Positions 15,400 to 23,265 are shown, counted from the stretch's first letter. The stretch is DNA of 27,528 bases from Candidatus Zipacnadia bacterium (GCA_029821215.1 JALGTV010000006.1:1-27528), one strand, 5' to 3'. Numbers and translations are program-made. Notes: generated from the letters alone by a model not told the origin.

Positions 15400-15782
15400 T
15401 ATAGGGTTGCGCCTAATTACTGTTTCACCAAGCCCTTTTACTAATTCCTCGCCCCACCCTCACCAACCTTCCCTTCCTGGCGAGAGCAGTTTATATGCCT
15501 GACCACTCGCTTAGTATACCTGTTTCCCCACCATACTGCCTTTTCCCTCCCCGCCTCGCTCAGTCTCTGTAGCGGATATCACCACCTCGCCAACGGAGGA
15601 GGGAACTTTATTCACACCAGGAAAGTCAAAGCTGGTACTGGCTCACATAGGCAAGGCTATGCACAATCAATATAGCATATAGCCCATTGTCTTTATAGGA
15701 GAAGATGCTTTATTGTCTGTCAGTGATAGCAGTATCATTACAGCCCGCACCTGCAGATCCCTTCAGTGTTGAGGAGAAAACT
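15400..15782. other. Intergenic region between repA and the dockerin gene; possible origin
   Basis: No gene was seen. One strand is pyrimidine-rich in 15420-15560. A perfect DnaA box TTATTCACA lies at 15608-15616, with a one-mismatch copy (CTATGCACA) at 15657-15665 and an AT-rich stretch after it (15668-15700). This is the expected setting for an origin next to repA, but no iterons were found, so the call is tentative. Confidence 0.4.
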
Positions 15783-16238
15783 ATGGTCCCAACAAATAAC
15801 AGTACTTTCCGCATTGAATATATGATAGTCATGATAGTCATAGTATCACTGGCGGCAGTATTCGCCAGTGGATGTGGGGGAGGCGACAACGGTGTGGCTA
15901 TATCACCGACGGCGCCTGTTGGCCCCATGCGCCACACACATCCCCGACAAGCCATCCCCCGGACGCCAACTTTTAATGTGGTCAAGCCGATGAGTGCATC
16001 ATACTTGGGGGATATGGATGGTGATGGTGATGCCAGCGTAGGCGATGCTATTAAAATACTGCGATTTGTGGTGGGGCTGGATCAACCCACCTCTACCCAG
16101 GCGTGGCTGGCCGATACCAACGGTAGCGGGAACATTGATGTTGGTGATGCCATAACTGTGTTGCGGGCAGTTGTACACTTGGAACAATGGCCGCTGCCCT
16201 GGCCCAATGGCGGTGGTCCGCCGCCACCACCATTCTAA
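15783..16238 (+). CDS. Small dockerin-domain lipoprotein
   Basis: From ATG 15783 (GAGGAG 6 bp upstream) this is a 151-residue protein; an in-frame ATG at 15705 exists, but its ribosome binding site is too close and it would bury the signal peptide. A lipoprotein-like signal ends at C31 (LAAVFASGC; Ala at -3 is slightly atypical). A His/Pro-rich linker leads to one type-I-like dockerin (about 75-136) with two Ca-binding loops, DMDGDGDASVGD and DTNGSGNIDVGD, each followed by an 'I.(V/I)LR.VV' helix. The C-terminus is a Gly/Pro tail (PPPPPF). There is no catalytic domain. It is the first of four cohesin/dockerin lipoproteins, so it probably attaches to the cohesins encoded downstream. Confidence 0.85.
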   Translation: MVPTNNSTFRIEYMIVMIVIVSLAAVFASGCGGGDNGVAISPTAPVGPMRHTHPRQAIPRTPTFNVVKPMSASYLGDMDGDGDASVGDAIKILRFVVGLDQPTSTQAWLADTNGSGNIDVGDAITVLRAVVHLEQWPLPWPNGGGPPPPPF

Positions 16239-16255
16239 GTTTTAGCAGAAACTAC

Positions 16256-16284
16256 TTGACACAACAACGAACATCAACTATACT
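16256..16284 (+). promoter_or_regulatory. Promoter of the Ig/cohesin lipoprotein gene at 16341
   Basis: TTGACA (16256-16261) and TATACT (16279-16284) are 17 bp apart, giving a start near 16291 and a leader of about 50 nt that includes AAGGAGGGAG before the ATG. Confidence 0.82.
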
Positions 16285-16340
16285 CTAACAGTAAAGTATA
16301 TGAAATATCTGTAACCAGTACAATTAAGGAGGGAGTAGTA

Positions 16341-17447
16341 ATGCATAAATATCTATGGGCAATACCACTGTTGGCTGTGGCGCTCATTGTTGCTGGCTGC
16401 CACGGCGAAGGAGCGCGAGTGACGGTCACTATCACCGCACCGGCTGCCGGAGCTGAGATAGACCAGGGTACAGCCGCAACCATTACGGTACAAGTTACCA
16501 GTGCCACTGGGGTTGACAAAGTGGAGTTTGCCGTAGACGGGACGCTTCTGGGCACCGACACCACCGAGCCGTATAGTTACTCCTGGGACACTACCGGCGC
16601 ATCGCTTGGTACCCATACCATTACTGTTACGGTCTATGACCAATCTACCCCTGTCCAGACGGCTACGGCCACTCGTGATGTGACCATCAAGCAACCGCCA
16701 ACTGCGCCGCCCACGGTAGAGATAACCAAGCCAAACGATGGAGATATAGTAAGTGGTGATTTTGATATTGACGTTACCGCCACCCCGGTGGAGCCCGGGG
16801 CGACGATCGACCACATTGACATAACCTCCGGTACTACCAAAAAGACTATCCCTGGCGCTTCGGGGACGGTTAGTTTTAACGTCAGCGAGCTGTCGGCTAC
16901 TAGCGTTTCCTCAGCTGCTGCGCCTGCTCAGGCGTGGACCGTATCGGTAGCAAATGCTACTGTGGCGCTCACCGCCCATACTATTACGGCAACGGCTGTT
17001 GATAGTTTTGGAGCAACGGGGAGCGATAGTATAACAGTCAATACGAGCGGGACAGCAACGGTCTCGGTCAACCTGTCCGACACCTCAGGCGTAGCTGGCT
17101 TTGCCATGACCATCAACTACGATGCATCAGACTTAGAGGTAGTCGGCGGCGATGCTGGGGTCAAACTTGGTGAGTCGCCAGCCGGTGCCGCTGCTGCTCC
17201 GATGCTGATGGTGAATACCGCGACTCCAGGTGTTATCACCGCAGCCGTAGCCGGTACAAAGGTGTTTGATAGTACTAAAACCCAGATACTTACTATCGAA
17301 TTCCGGGCCATCGGTGCGGCAGGAGCTACTACCGTCTCCATTGACGATACCGCTCAAGCGGCTACTGCGCTGGATTTCCGTGATGAGTTTGGAGCGGCGA
17401 TCACCCCGTTGCCTACCACACAGGATGGCACGGTAACCATCCAATAG
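16341..17447 (+). CDS. Lipoprotein with two Ig-like domains and a C-terminal cohesin
   Basis: The 368-residue protein begins with a lipobox signal ending LIVAGC (C20). Two Ig-like beta-sandwich domains follow (about 26-117, with VDKVEFAVDG and PYSYSWDTT, and about 122-233), then a cohesin domain (about 235-368). The cohesin starts TATVSVNLSDTSGVAGFAMT and includes INYDASDLEVVGGDAG and MLMVNTATPGVITAAVAG, the order of the cohesin fold. The second Ig and cohesin regions are closely repeated in the next gene. Lipidation would place it in the outer or inner membrane with the cohesin exposed to bind dockerin proteins. AAGGAGGGAG precedes the ATG, and a strong terminator follows. Confidence 0.87.
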   Translation: MHKYLWAIPLLAVALIVAGCHGEGARVTVTITAPAAGAEIDQGTAATITVQVTSATGVDKVEFAVDGTLLGTDTTEPYSYSWDTTGASLGTHTITVTVYDQSTPVQTATATRDVTIKQPPTAPPTVEITKPNDGDIVSGDFDIDVTATPVEPGATIDHIDITSGTTKKTIPGASGTVSFNVSELSATSVSSAAAPAQAWTVSVANATVALTAHTITATAVDSFGATGSDSITVNTSGTATVSVNLSDTSGVAGFAMTINYDASDLEVVGGDAGVKLGESPAGAAAAPMLMVNTATPGVITAAVAGTKVFDSTKTQILTIEFRAIGAAGATTVSIDDTAQAATALDFRDEFGAAITPLPTTQDGTVTIQ

Positions 17448-17460
17448 TGCTCAAGCGCGA

Positions 17461-17492
17461 GGGGCCGACCTGTACAGGTCGGCCCCTTTTTT
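17461..17492 (+). terminator. Rho-independent terminator after the Ig/cohesin gene
   Basis: A 26-bp fully palindromic stem (17461-17486, arms GGGGCCGACCTG...) is followed by six T. It starts 13 bp after the stop codon and is nearly identical to the terminator at 19449, showing that both were duplicated with their genes. Confidence 0.95.
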
Positions 17493-17586
17493 GTTCCAGC
17501 ACATCACTGACATAGTGGCTAAGTCAGTTGTCTATGCTTACTAGTATGCAGCAATCTATTTATTGCTGCGCAAGGCGAGCCCACGG

Positions 17587-19422
17587 ATGAAGAAAACTAC
17601 ATCCGCACGAGTCTCTTTACTAATTACGGGGGTTATAGTAGGTCTGGTGGCGGGTTGTGGGGGTGGTGGCGGTCCGTCTGCACCGGCAATAAGTGGCGAT
17701 GTGGGGGCAGGCAGCGGACAGATATTGGTGCGCGGCGGCACGGTGCAGCTATTAGACGCTTCGGGTGCTGCGACTGGCCACGAGTTGACCATACCTGATG
17801 TCTCCGGGTATGCTGGCGAGACTATTCATGTGTTGGTAAACCTGGATGACGTGGGAGGAGTCGCTGGCTTTAGTGCCGAGTTGACCTTTAGTCCCACGGT
17901 GCTTGAGACTACGAAAGGAGACGTACAAACAAGCCCTGACGTTCTGGGAACGCGAGTGATTAACGTTGACACTCCAGGGTTGGTGGCTGTAGCGGTGGCT
18001 GGTACCCAACCGGCGAGTAGTGGGGCTACCACACTCTTAGATATTGCTTTTACGATAAAGCCGGGCACCGTTTGGGGTACAACCAACTTAGGGATCAACG
18101 CCGAGCTATATGATGCTGAAGCCCATCTAATCGCTATGGCGTCTGCCGGTGGGGAAGTATCCATCCAGATGGGATTGCTGGGTGATATAGACGGGGACGG
18201 GAAAGCTACTCCGGGAGACGCGATACACATCCTGCGTATGATGGTGGGTCTGGAAGAGCCGACGGCGTTGGCTGATGTTGACCAGATAGAGGGGGTAACT
18301 ATTGGTGATGTTATTAAGGTACTGCGCTGTGTGGTGGCGTTAGACCCGTGGCCAATTGGCACCCTGGGTAACCGGCGACCCACAGAGATAGTCAGCACGA
18401 CTCCCACCGACGGAGCCATTGGTGTGGACTGCTCAGTGCCAATAATCATCGTCTTCAGTACCGAGGTAAAGTCCACCAGCCTTACTTATACCGTTAGCCC
18501 CTCTGCGGACTTTACTCCTACCTGGAACGCACCTGACAATGATACAGTACAGCTTGACCCGGTTACGGATCTGGCGCCAGGGACGGCATATACTATATCA
18601 GACATTGGCGTGACCCCCGCTGATACCCTCTACTATGAGGCACTTAGCGGTGGCCAGTTTAGCTTTACTACTCTCTCTGCCACCCAACCGCCCACGGTGC
18701 AAATAACCAGCCCGATAGACGGGGCTACGGTTAGCGGCAGTTTTGACGTTGACGTTACCGCTACCGCTCAGGAACCCGGCACGACTATTACCAAGATTGA
18801 TGTGACCGCCGATAGTACCACCAAGACTATCTACGGTGACTCAGGCACGGTAACCTTCGACGTCAGTGAGCTGTCAACTTCCAGGGTCAAGGCAAGTGCC
18901 GCACCCTCTCAGGCCTGGACTGTATCCGTGGCGAATGCCACTGTGAGCCTTAGTCCGCATACCATTACGGCAGTGGCTACCGACAGTTTAGGAGTAACGG
19001 GGACCGATAGCATAACAGTCAATACCAGCGGGACGGCAACGGTTTCGGTGAACCTGTCCGATACCTCAGGCGTAGCCGGCTTTCAGATGACCATCAACTA
19101 CGATCCCTCCGTCTTGGAAGTAGTTGGCGGCGACGCCGGGGTCCAACTTGGTGAATCGCCCGCGGTAGCCGGTCCTATGCTAATGGTGAATACAGCAACT
19201 GCAGGGGTTATCACGGTAGCCGTTGCCGGTGTACAGGAATTCGATACTACTAAGCAGGAGATTCTACTCATCGAATTCCAGGCCATCGGTGCGGCCGGAG
19301 TTACTAACGTATCTATTGATGATACTGCTCAAGCGCCTACGCCACTAAAAATTTCCGATACAACTGGTGCCGCCATTACGCCTGTTCCGACAGCCGTGGA
19401 TGGAACAGTCACCATTCAGTAG
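17587..19422 (+). CDS. Lipoprotein with cohesin-dockerin-Ig-Ig-cohesin architecture
   Basis: The best start is ATG 17587 (AAGGCGA 8 bp upstream) giving 611 residues; a TTG at 17563 also lies in frame. The signal ends LVAGC (C24). Domains in order: N-terminal cohesin (about 50-195, GETIHVLVNLDDVGGVAGFS...), dockerin (about 198-262, DIDGDGKATPGD then a degenerate second loop with VEGVTIGD), an SbsA/Big_5-like Ig domain (about 270-365, VSTTPTDGAIGVDCSVPIII), a second Ig domain (about 370-480) and a C-terminal cohesin (about 485-611). The second loop of the dockerin lacks the usual Asp pattern. Carrying both partners on one chain allows head-to-tail chaining. It has no catalytic module. Its last 250 residues are a close copy of those of the previous gene. 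Confidence 0.86.
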   Translation: MKKTTSARVSLLITGVIVGLVAGCGGGGGPSAPAISGDVGAGSGQILVRGGTVQLLDASGAATGHELTIPDVSGYAGETIHVLVNLDDVGGVAGFSAELTFSPTVLETTKGDVQTSPDVLGTRVINVDTPGLVAVAVAGTQPASSGATTLLDIAFTIKPGTVWGTTNLGINAELYDAEAHLIAMASAGGEVSIQMGLLGDIDGDGKATPGDAIHILRMMVGLEEPTALADVDQIEGVTIGDVIKVLRCVVALDPWPIGTLGNRRPTEIVSTTPTDGAIGVDCSVPIIIVFSTEVKSTSLTYTVSPSADFTPTWNAPDNDTVQLDPVTDLAPGTAYTISDIGVTPADTLYYEALSGGQFSFTTLSATQPPTVQITSPIDGATVSGSFDVDVTATAQEPGTTITKIDVTADSTTKTIYGDSGTVTFDVSELSTSRVKASAAPSQAWTVSVANATVSLSPHTITAVATDSLGVTGTDSITVNTSGTATVSVNLSDTSGVAGFQMTINYDPSVLEVVGGDAGVQLGESPAVAGPMLMVNTATAGVITVAVAGVQEFDTTKQEILLIEFQAIGAAGVTNVSIDDTAQAPTPLKISDTTGAAITPVPTAVDGTVTIQ

Positions 19423-19448
19423 ATGAAGGCGCGCAACTGGGCAAGTAA

Positions 19449-19480
19449 AAAGGGGCTGACCTTAAAAGGTCGGCCCCTTT
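19449..19480. terminator. Bidirectional rho-independent terminator between convergent lipoprotein genes
   Basis: A 15-bp stem (AAAGGGGCTGACCTT at 19449-19463 with AAGGTCGGCCCCTTT at 19466-19480, one G-T pair) is flanked by T-rich tracts on both strands. It terminates the gene ending at 19422 and, on the minus strand, can serve the gene ending at 19507. Confidence 0.9.
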
Positions 19481-19506
19481 GCTTTGTCTAAGCACTTCCT
19501 AACAAC

Positions 19507-21159
19507 TTACGGGAATGGGGGAGAGGTCCAGGATGGATAGTCATTGTTGATTTCTATTTCAATATCATCATAAACAATCTCCAGATACTCGTAATCGGCG
19601 TCCCAGAGACTCTTCATGTCCTGCGCATCGGGAAAAACCCCGTTCATGGTAGGATCGGGCCAGTCACTGTAAGCGATTTTGTAGTGTTCGTTAACCCTGT
19701 CGGCGATAGTGACCGTCGGCAGCAGGTCCTTGACATCATTGACAGGATTGCTCCAGATGCCCCCTAAGTTAAGAGTAATGGTGTCAGTGTCGTCTCCTGA
19801 CCAAACGCCGGTATTCCAGTCATAATGAGCATACTTCACACTCATTGCCAGTGGACCGCTAAACAGATCCAATGTGTTCTGGGTCATATCGCGGAGATCA
19901 GAGACTGACTCTCCCTCCAGCAGCTTATTTATCACCTCATCGGCGTCGCCAATAATACGGTTATCTAAGGCATCCAATACCCGTTGTAGAGCATTCTGAA
20001 TATCACTACCTGCGTCATTCATATATCCGGCATTCTTCAGGGTTAAGAACGGATCAGCCGGGGCATACTCGGCCACAGTTAATATATCGTCGCCATTGGT
20101 GTCCCGCTCCCACAGATCCAGCTCCCAGTCATAACTGCCTGCATCCAGATTATAAGCCACCAGTTGCAGCATCATAGCCCGCACCAGTTGCAGTCCGGCC
20201 ACCAACAAATCTATATCGGCCGGGTATATCTTTGTGGTTTCTCCGTCATCGGGATCTACGTAAGTAATTAATAGGGCGGTCGGAGCTACCGCCGCCAGCA
20301 CATCCAGACGGGTGATAGCATTATCTAACACCGGGAGGATATGGTCTTCAATAGCCCGCTGAACATCTTCGGTCGTTAAGTAGCTGTCTGGTATTTGGCC
20401 CTGCGGATGCACCGTATCTCTCTGCTTCATCCCGGGCCTAAATAAAGCAATATCTACTGCCTTATTGATTGTTCGCGAGGCTTTATACTTTCCAGAAAGA
20501 GCCAGCGCGCTTACTGATTGAGTATCTACATCAGGAAATATACTGTAGCCGAGGGTATCGGCTGCGTTTTCCGCTCCGGTGCTTAATAGAGCTAACGACA
20601 GGCCTAACTGGCCAGCCGAGGAATCAGGATTTGTCTGCACCAGATTAGTGAAATCAGTCAGCATATCATCTAACTCCGGCGTATCCTCAGGCAAAGCTCT
20701 CTCCCAGGTCTCCAACAGGCTGACTGCCGTATCCCCCGGCCCTTCGCGGGTAGGTGAGGTAGGCGGCGGAGCCGCTATCGCGGTACTAATGTCTACTGCC
20801 CCACCACCACCGTAATATCCTATCGGCCATGCATCTAATCCTACTGTGCAGCGTAATACTTTGATAGCATCTCCGACATCAGTGCTCCCGCTGCGGTTAG
20901 CGTCAGCTATCACCTTGTCGGCATCCAGGCCCACCACGATACGCAGTATCTTTATCGCGTCACCCACACTGGCCTGCCGATCTGTGTCCATATCGCCCCA
21001 CAGATCTCCACGTTCCTGAGCAGGGCGCGTCGTTGCTATACTTGACCTCTCAGCCGATGATGGTAAATGTTGGGTGTGAGTGGGGCCATAGCTACCACAC
21101 CCCGCTGTCACCATAACAACTGCCAATACCGCACTAATCAATAACAGATGATAACGCAT
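19507..21159 (-). CDS. Dockerin-containing lipoprotein with a large uncharacterised domain
   Basis: The 550-residue protein has a lipobox signal ending MVTAGC (C21) and, at 54-112, a dockerin with loops DMDTDRQASVGD and DANRSGSTDVGD. The rest (about 150-550) is a mostly helical domain that I do not recognise. It holds an EF-hand-like loop near 352-363 (DTNGDDILTVAE), a region with TPELDDMLTDFTN near the start and an acidic end (YDDIEIEINNDYPSW). It could be a sensor, adhesin or structural part. The gene faces the cohesin gene across a bidirectional terminator and is the fourth of the set. The ATG at 21159 has GAGGTGA about 7 bp upstream and a TTGACC-18-TAGAAT promoter. Confidence 0.8.
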   Translation of the reverse strand: MRYHLLLISAVLAVVMVTAGCGSYGPTHTQHLPSSAERSSIATTRPAQERGDLWGDMDTDRQASVGDAIKILRIVVGLDADKVIADANRSGSTDVGDAIKVLRCTVGLDAWPIGYYGGGGAVDISTAIAAPPPTSPTREGPGDTAVSLLETWERALPEDTPELDDMLTDFTNLVQTNPDSSAGQLGLSLALLSTGAENAADTLGYSIFPDVDTQSVSALALSGKYKASRTINKAVDIALFRPGMKQRDTVHPQGQIPDSYLTTEDVQRAIEDHILPVLDNAITRLDVLAAVAPTALLITYVDPDDGETTKIYPADIDLLVAGLQLVRAMMLQLVAYNLDAGSYDWELDLWERDTNGDDILTVAEYAPADPFLTLKNAGYMNDAGSDIQNALQRVLDALDNRIIGDADEVINKLLEGESVSDLRDMTQNTLDLFSGPLAMSVKYAHYDWNTGVWSGDDTDTITLNLGGIWSNPVNDVKDLLPTVTIADRVNEHYKIAYSDWPDPTMNGVFPDAQDMKSLWDADYEYLEIVYDDIEIEINNDYPSWTSPPFP

Positions 21160-21466
21160 ACCAGTCTCACCTCGTCTGCATTCTATGTCTCTTGCGGCTC
21201 TTAGGTCAATATTCCCTGCCTCCGTAACCCCAAACTCCTTCTGCGGGCGATATATTTTATGGATAACCGTGCATTGCGCAAATCGGCATCGGCATCATAT
21301 TTCTATCTGTTCTATCGCTCGATCACTATTTGGTGGAATATGCGTAGTTAAGTTATAATACATAGTGCCCAGCGCCGGGCAGTTAGAAAAATTACTACTC
21401 GGGCCCAGAAGCATTAAACGCCAGTGGCTCAGAGTAAATGTTGTTTTATACATCGGAGGATAGATT
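21160..21466. other. 307-bp divergent intergenic region
   Basis: It holds the promoter of the minus-strand dockerin gene and a likely plus-strand promoter for the sulfatase gene, TTGGTG (21330-21335) with TATAAT (21354-21359), 18 bp apart. A short dyad TGCCC/GGGCA follows in the leader. No gene was seen. Confidence 0.6.
21180..21209 (-). promoter_or_regulatory. Promoter of the large dockerin lipoprotein gene
   Basis: TTGACC (21204-21209) and TAGAAT (21180-21185) are 18 bp apart on the minus strand. The predicted start near 21173 leaves only about 14 nt before the ATG, just enough for GAGGTGA. Confidence 0.6.
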
Positions 21467-22843
21467 GTGGCCTATCCCAATATTCTGCTGGTTGTAATTG
21501 ACTCGGCTCGTGCAGACCGCTTCTCTTGCTACGGCTATGAGGAGCCCACTACCCCCAATATGGATCAGATCGCTGCCGAGGGTGTCCGCTTTGACGAAGC
21601 CTATAGCGAATCATCATGGACGTTACCTCAGGCATTTACTCTACTCACCGGGCTAGCCCCCAGGGAGCATCGGGGGGAAGTCCACCGTAAACTGCCCGCC
21701 CAGATGCCCACACTGCCGGAAGCACTCAAGCGCCAAGGCTATGATACCTTTGCCGCCTCGGGCAATACTTTCTTAGGCCCCCGATGTGGTCTGCACCGTG
21801 GCTTTGATCAGTTCTTTATGCCCCTTCACGTCTCCCGCTTGGCCAGACCATTTATCAAACATATCGCCCAACGGTTAGGCTGGAGTGATGAAGGCGGTCA
21901 GGTCCTCACCACCCATTTCGTTCGTGAATTGCCTCACCTAAAAGCTCCTTGGTTTGCGCTTATCTGGTATAACGACGTCCATCACCCCTACATCGCCAAA
22001 AAACCATACATGACCAAATTCTGCCATCAGCCCTTATCTTTACTCCAGCGCCTATCCCTGTTGCGTCGCCTGCGGCGGGCGACTAACTTTGTAGTGACTG
22101 CTACCGAGGAAGACCTGGACTATGTCAATGCCCTGTACAACGGCGGCCTGGCGTATGTAGATATGTTAGTTGGTCAGCTTCGTCAGGCATTAGAACAGCT
22201 TAAAGAATGGGATGACACAGTTGTCATTATTACTGCTGACCATGGCGAAATGCTGGGCGAGCGGCGGCTGATGGGACACGGAGTAGCAGGGGATATGTAT
22301 CGGCCGCTATTGCACATTCCTTTAATAATCCGGTTCCCGGGGTTAGTAACCCCGGGAACCTGCACTTCGGCCCTGGTGCAGTTATCCGATATCACCTGGA
22401 GTATAGCTTCCCTCGCTGGAGTCTCCAACCTGCTGTCGCCCACTGGGGCTGAGTATGCTGACCTGTTGGCATCAGCCAATGAACAAGGTCGGCCTTGGAC
22501 CCTTTCCGAACGGGATCCATTAAACCAGCGGCGCTTAGCCCACGCTCAACGCCGCAACCCCTTGTTTAATTTTCAGCCCCATATGTGCCACATGACCGCC
22601 GTTGTGCAAGACGGCTGGCGGCTTATATACCGGGGTAATGGACGCCATGAGCTTTACAATATCAGCGAAGATCCCGACGAGCAAAATGATCTCTTCGCAA
22701 CTTCGCCTCAGCCGGCTGCCGCCCTTATGCAAATTGTTCAGCAATGGCAGCAGCAGGCTATGCCTCATCCTGCTACCAAAGGTGTCCAACCAACCATTGA
22801 TCCCCGCGTTGAGAAACGCTTGCATGACCTGGGCTACTTCTAA
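21467..22843 (+). CDS. Sulfatase / alkaline-phosphatase-superfamily enzyme without the formylglycine Cys
   Basis: The 458-residue protein starts at GTG with GGAGGA 6 bp upstream and has no signal peptide, so it is probably cytoplasmic. The N-terminus NILLVVIDSARADRFSCYGY supplies metal ligands (D12), and TADHGEMLGERRLMGH near 256 supplies the others (D258, H259). The C-terminal VEKRLHDLGYF is typical of this subclass. The place of C/S-X-P-X-R reads WTLPQA (51-56), so no Cys/Ser can be converted to formylglycine and the Arg is missing; Thr52 is a candidate nucleophile as in phosphotransferases such as LtaS and EptA. It may be a phosphodiesterase or transferase acting on the polysaccharide rather than a sulfatase. 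A perfect 29-bp inverted repeat lies at 22332-22360. The gene is followed by a 422-bp gap and faces the HD hydrolase gene. Confidence 0.8.
   Translation: MAYPNILLVVIDSARADRFSCYGYEEPTTPNMDQIAAEGVRFDEAYSESSWTLPQAFTLLTGLAPREHRGEVHRKLPAQMPTLPEALKRQGYDTFAASGNTFLGPRCGLHRGFDQFFMPLHVSRLARPFIKHIAQRLGWSDEGGQVLTTHFVRELPHLKAPWFALIWYNDVHHPYIAKKPYMTKFCHQPLSLLQRLSLLRRLRRATNFVVTATEEDLDYVNALYNGGLAYVDMLVGQLRQALEQLKEWDDTVVIITADHGEMLGERRLMGHGVAGDMYRPLLHIPLIIRFPGLVTPGTCTSALVQLSDITWSIASLAGVSNLLSPTGAEYADLLASANEQGRPWTLSERDPLNQRRLAHAQRRNPLFNFQPHMCHMTAVVQDGWRLIYRGNGRHELYNISEDPDEQNDLFATSPQPAAALMQIVQQWQQQAMPHPATKGVQPTIDPRVEKRLHDLGYF
22332..22360. repeat. Perfect 14-bp inverted repeat inside the sulfatase-like gene
   Basis: GGTTCCCGGGGTTA (22332-22345) is followed by a single G and then its exact reverse complement (22347-22360). 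The DNA or mRNA can form a stable hairpin. It encodes part of IIRFPGLVTPGT. Confidence 0.9.
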
Positions 22844-23265
22844 GACTGCTTCTTTCCGCTTCCCAATAATGCAATAACTGTGCCATCTATAGAGATTGAC
22901 AGGGGAAATAGGCACTCATCATTATTATAGCGGTTGACGACAGATTAACCCTTCATAGTTTATAACGCCGCGCATAGTACTACTGGTAACGCCCAACCGC
23001 TATCTATGGGTTAGGTTGACTATCCTTTTCTGTCATAAGCTCACTACTATGTTCATGGATTATTGGGAGAACTGCGAGATGAAATTATCAGAAGGCCCTG
23101 CCAGCAACGAGCCACCGGAATCGAAGGGGATATGTGGTTAATATGACACGATTTAACATAAGATAACTTATACGAAGACCAGCCGCTATCTCACCTCTTC
23201 TGGTATTATGCCTCTCCTATCCCTGATATGAGCCACGCCTGTCTCTCTTCCCGATTCTTATATCC
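22844..23265. other. 422-bp gap between convergent genes
   Basis: No terminator with a T-tail was recognised. Two sets of complementary words are arranged in an interleaved order: ATAGCGGTTG (22927) with CAACCGCTAT (22994), and TAACCC..ATAG (22946) with CTATGGGTTA (23004). A 30-codon frame at 23049-23141 lacks support. Nothing else was seen. Confidence 0.5.

Noticed and set aside
15705..15782. Upstream in-frame ATG of the small dockerin lipoprotein
   Set aside because: GGAG is only 3 bp from that ATG, and using it would bury the lipoprotein signal; ATG 15783 has better spacing.
16206..16234. Hairpin of GGCGGTGG and CCGCCACC near the end of the small dockerin gene
   Set aside because: It is made by codons of the Gly/Pro tail and is not followed by a T-tract.
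17826..18476. Antisense open frame of 216 codons
   Set aside because: It overlaps the cohesin-dockerin gene on the opposite strand and has the low-complexity Ser/Thr/Pro composition of a shadow frame.
23049..23141. Small frame of 30 codons in the convergent gap
   Set aside because: No ribosome binding site and no neighbour support; its length is expected by chance.
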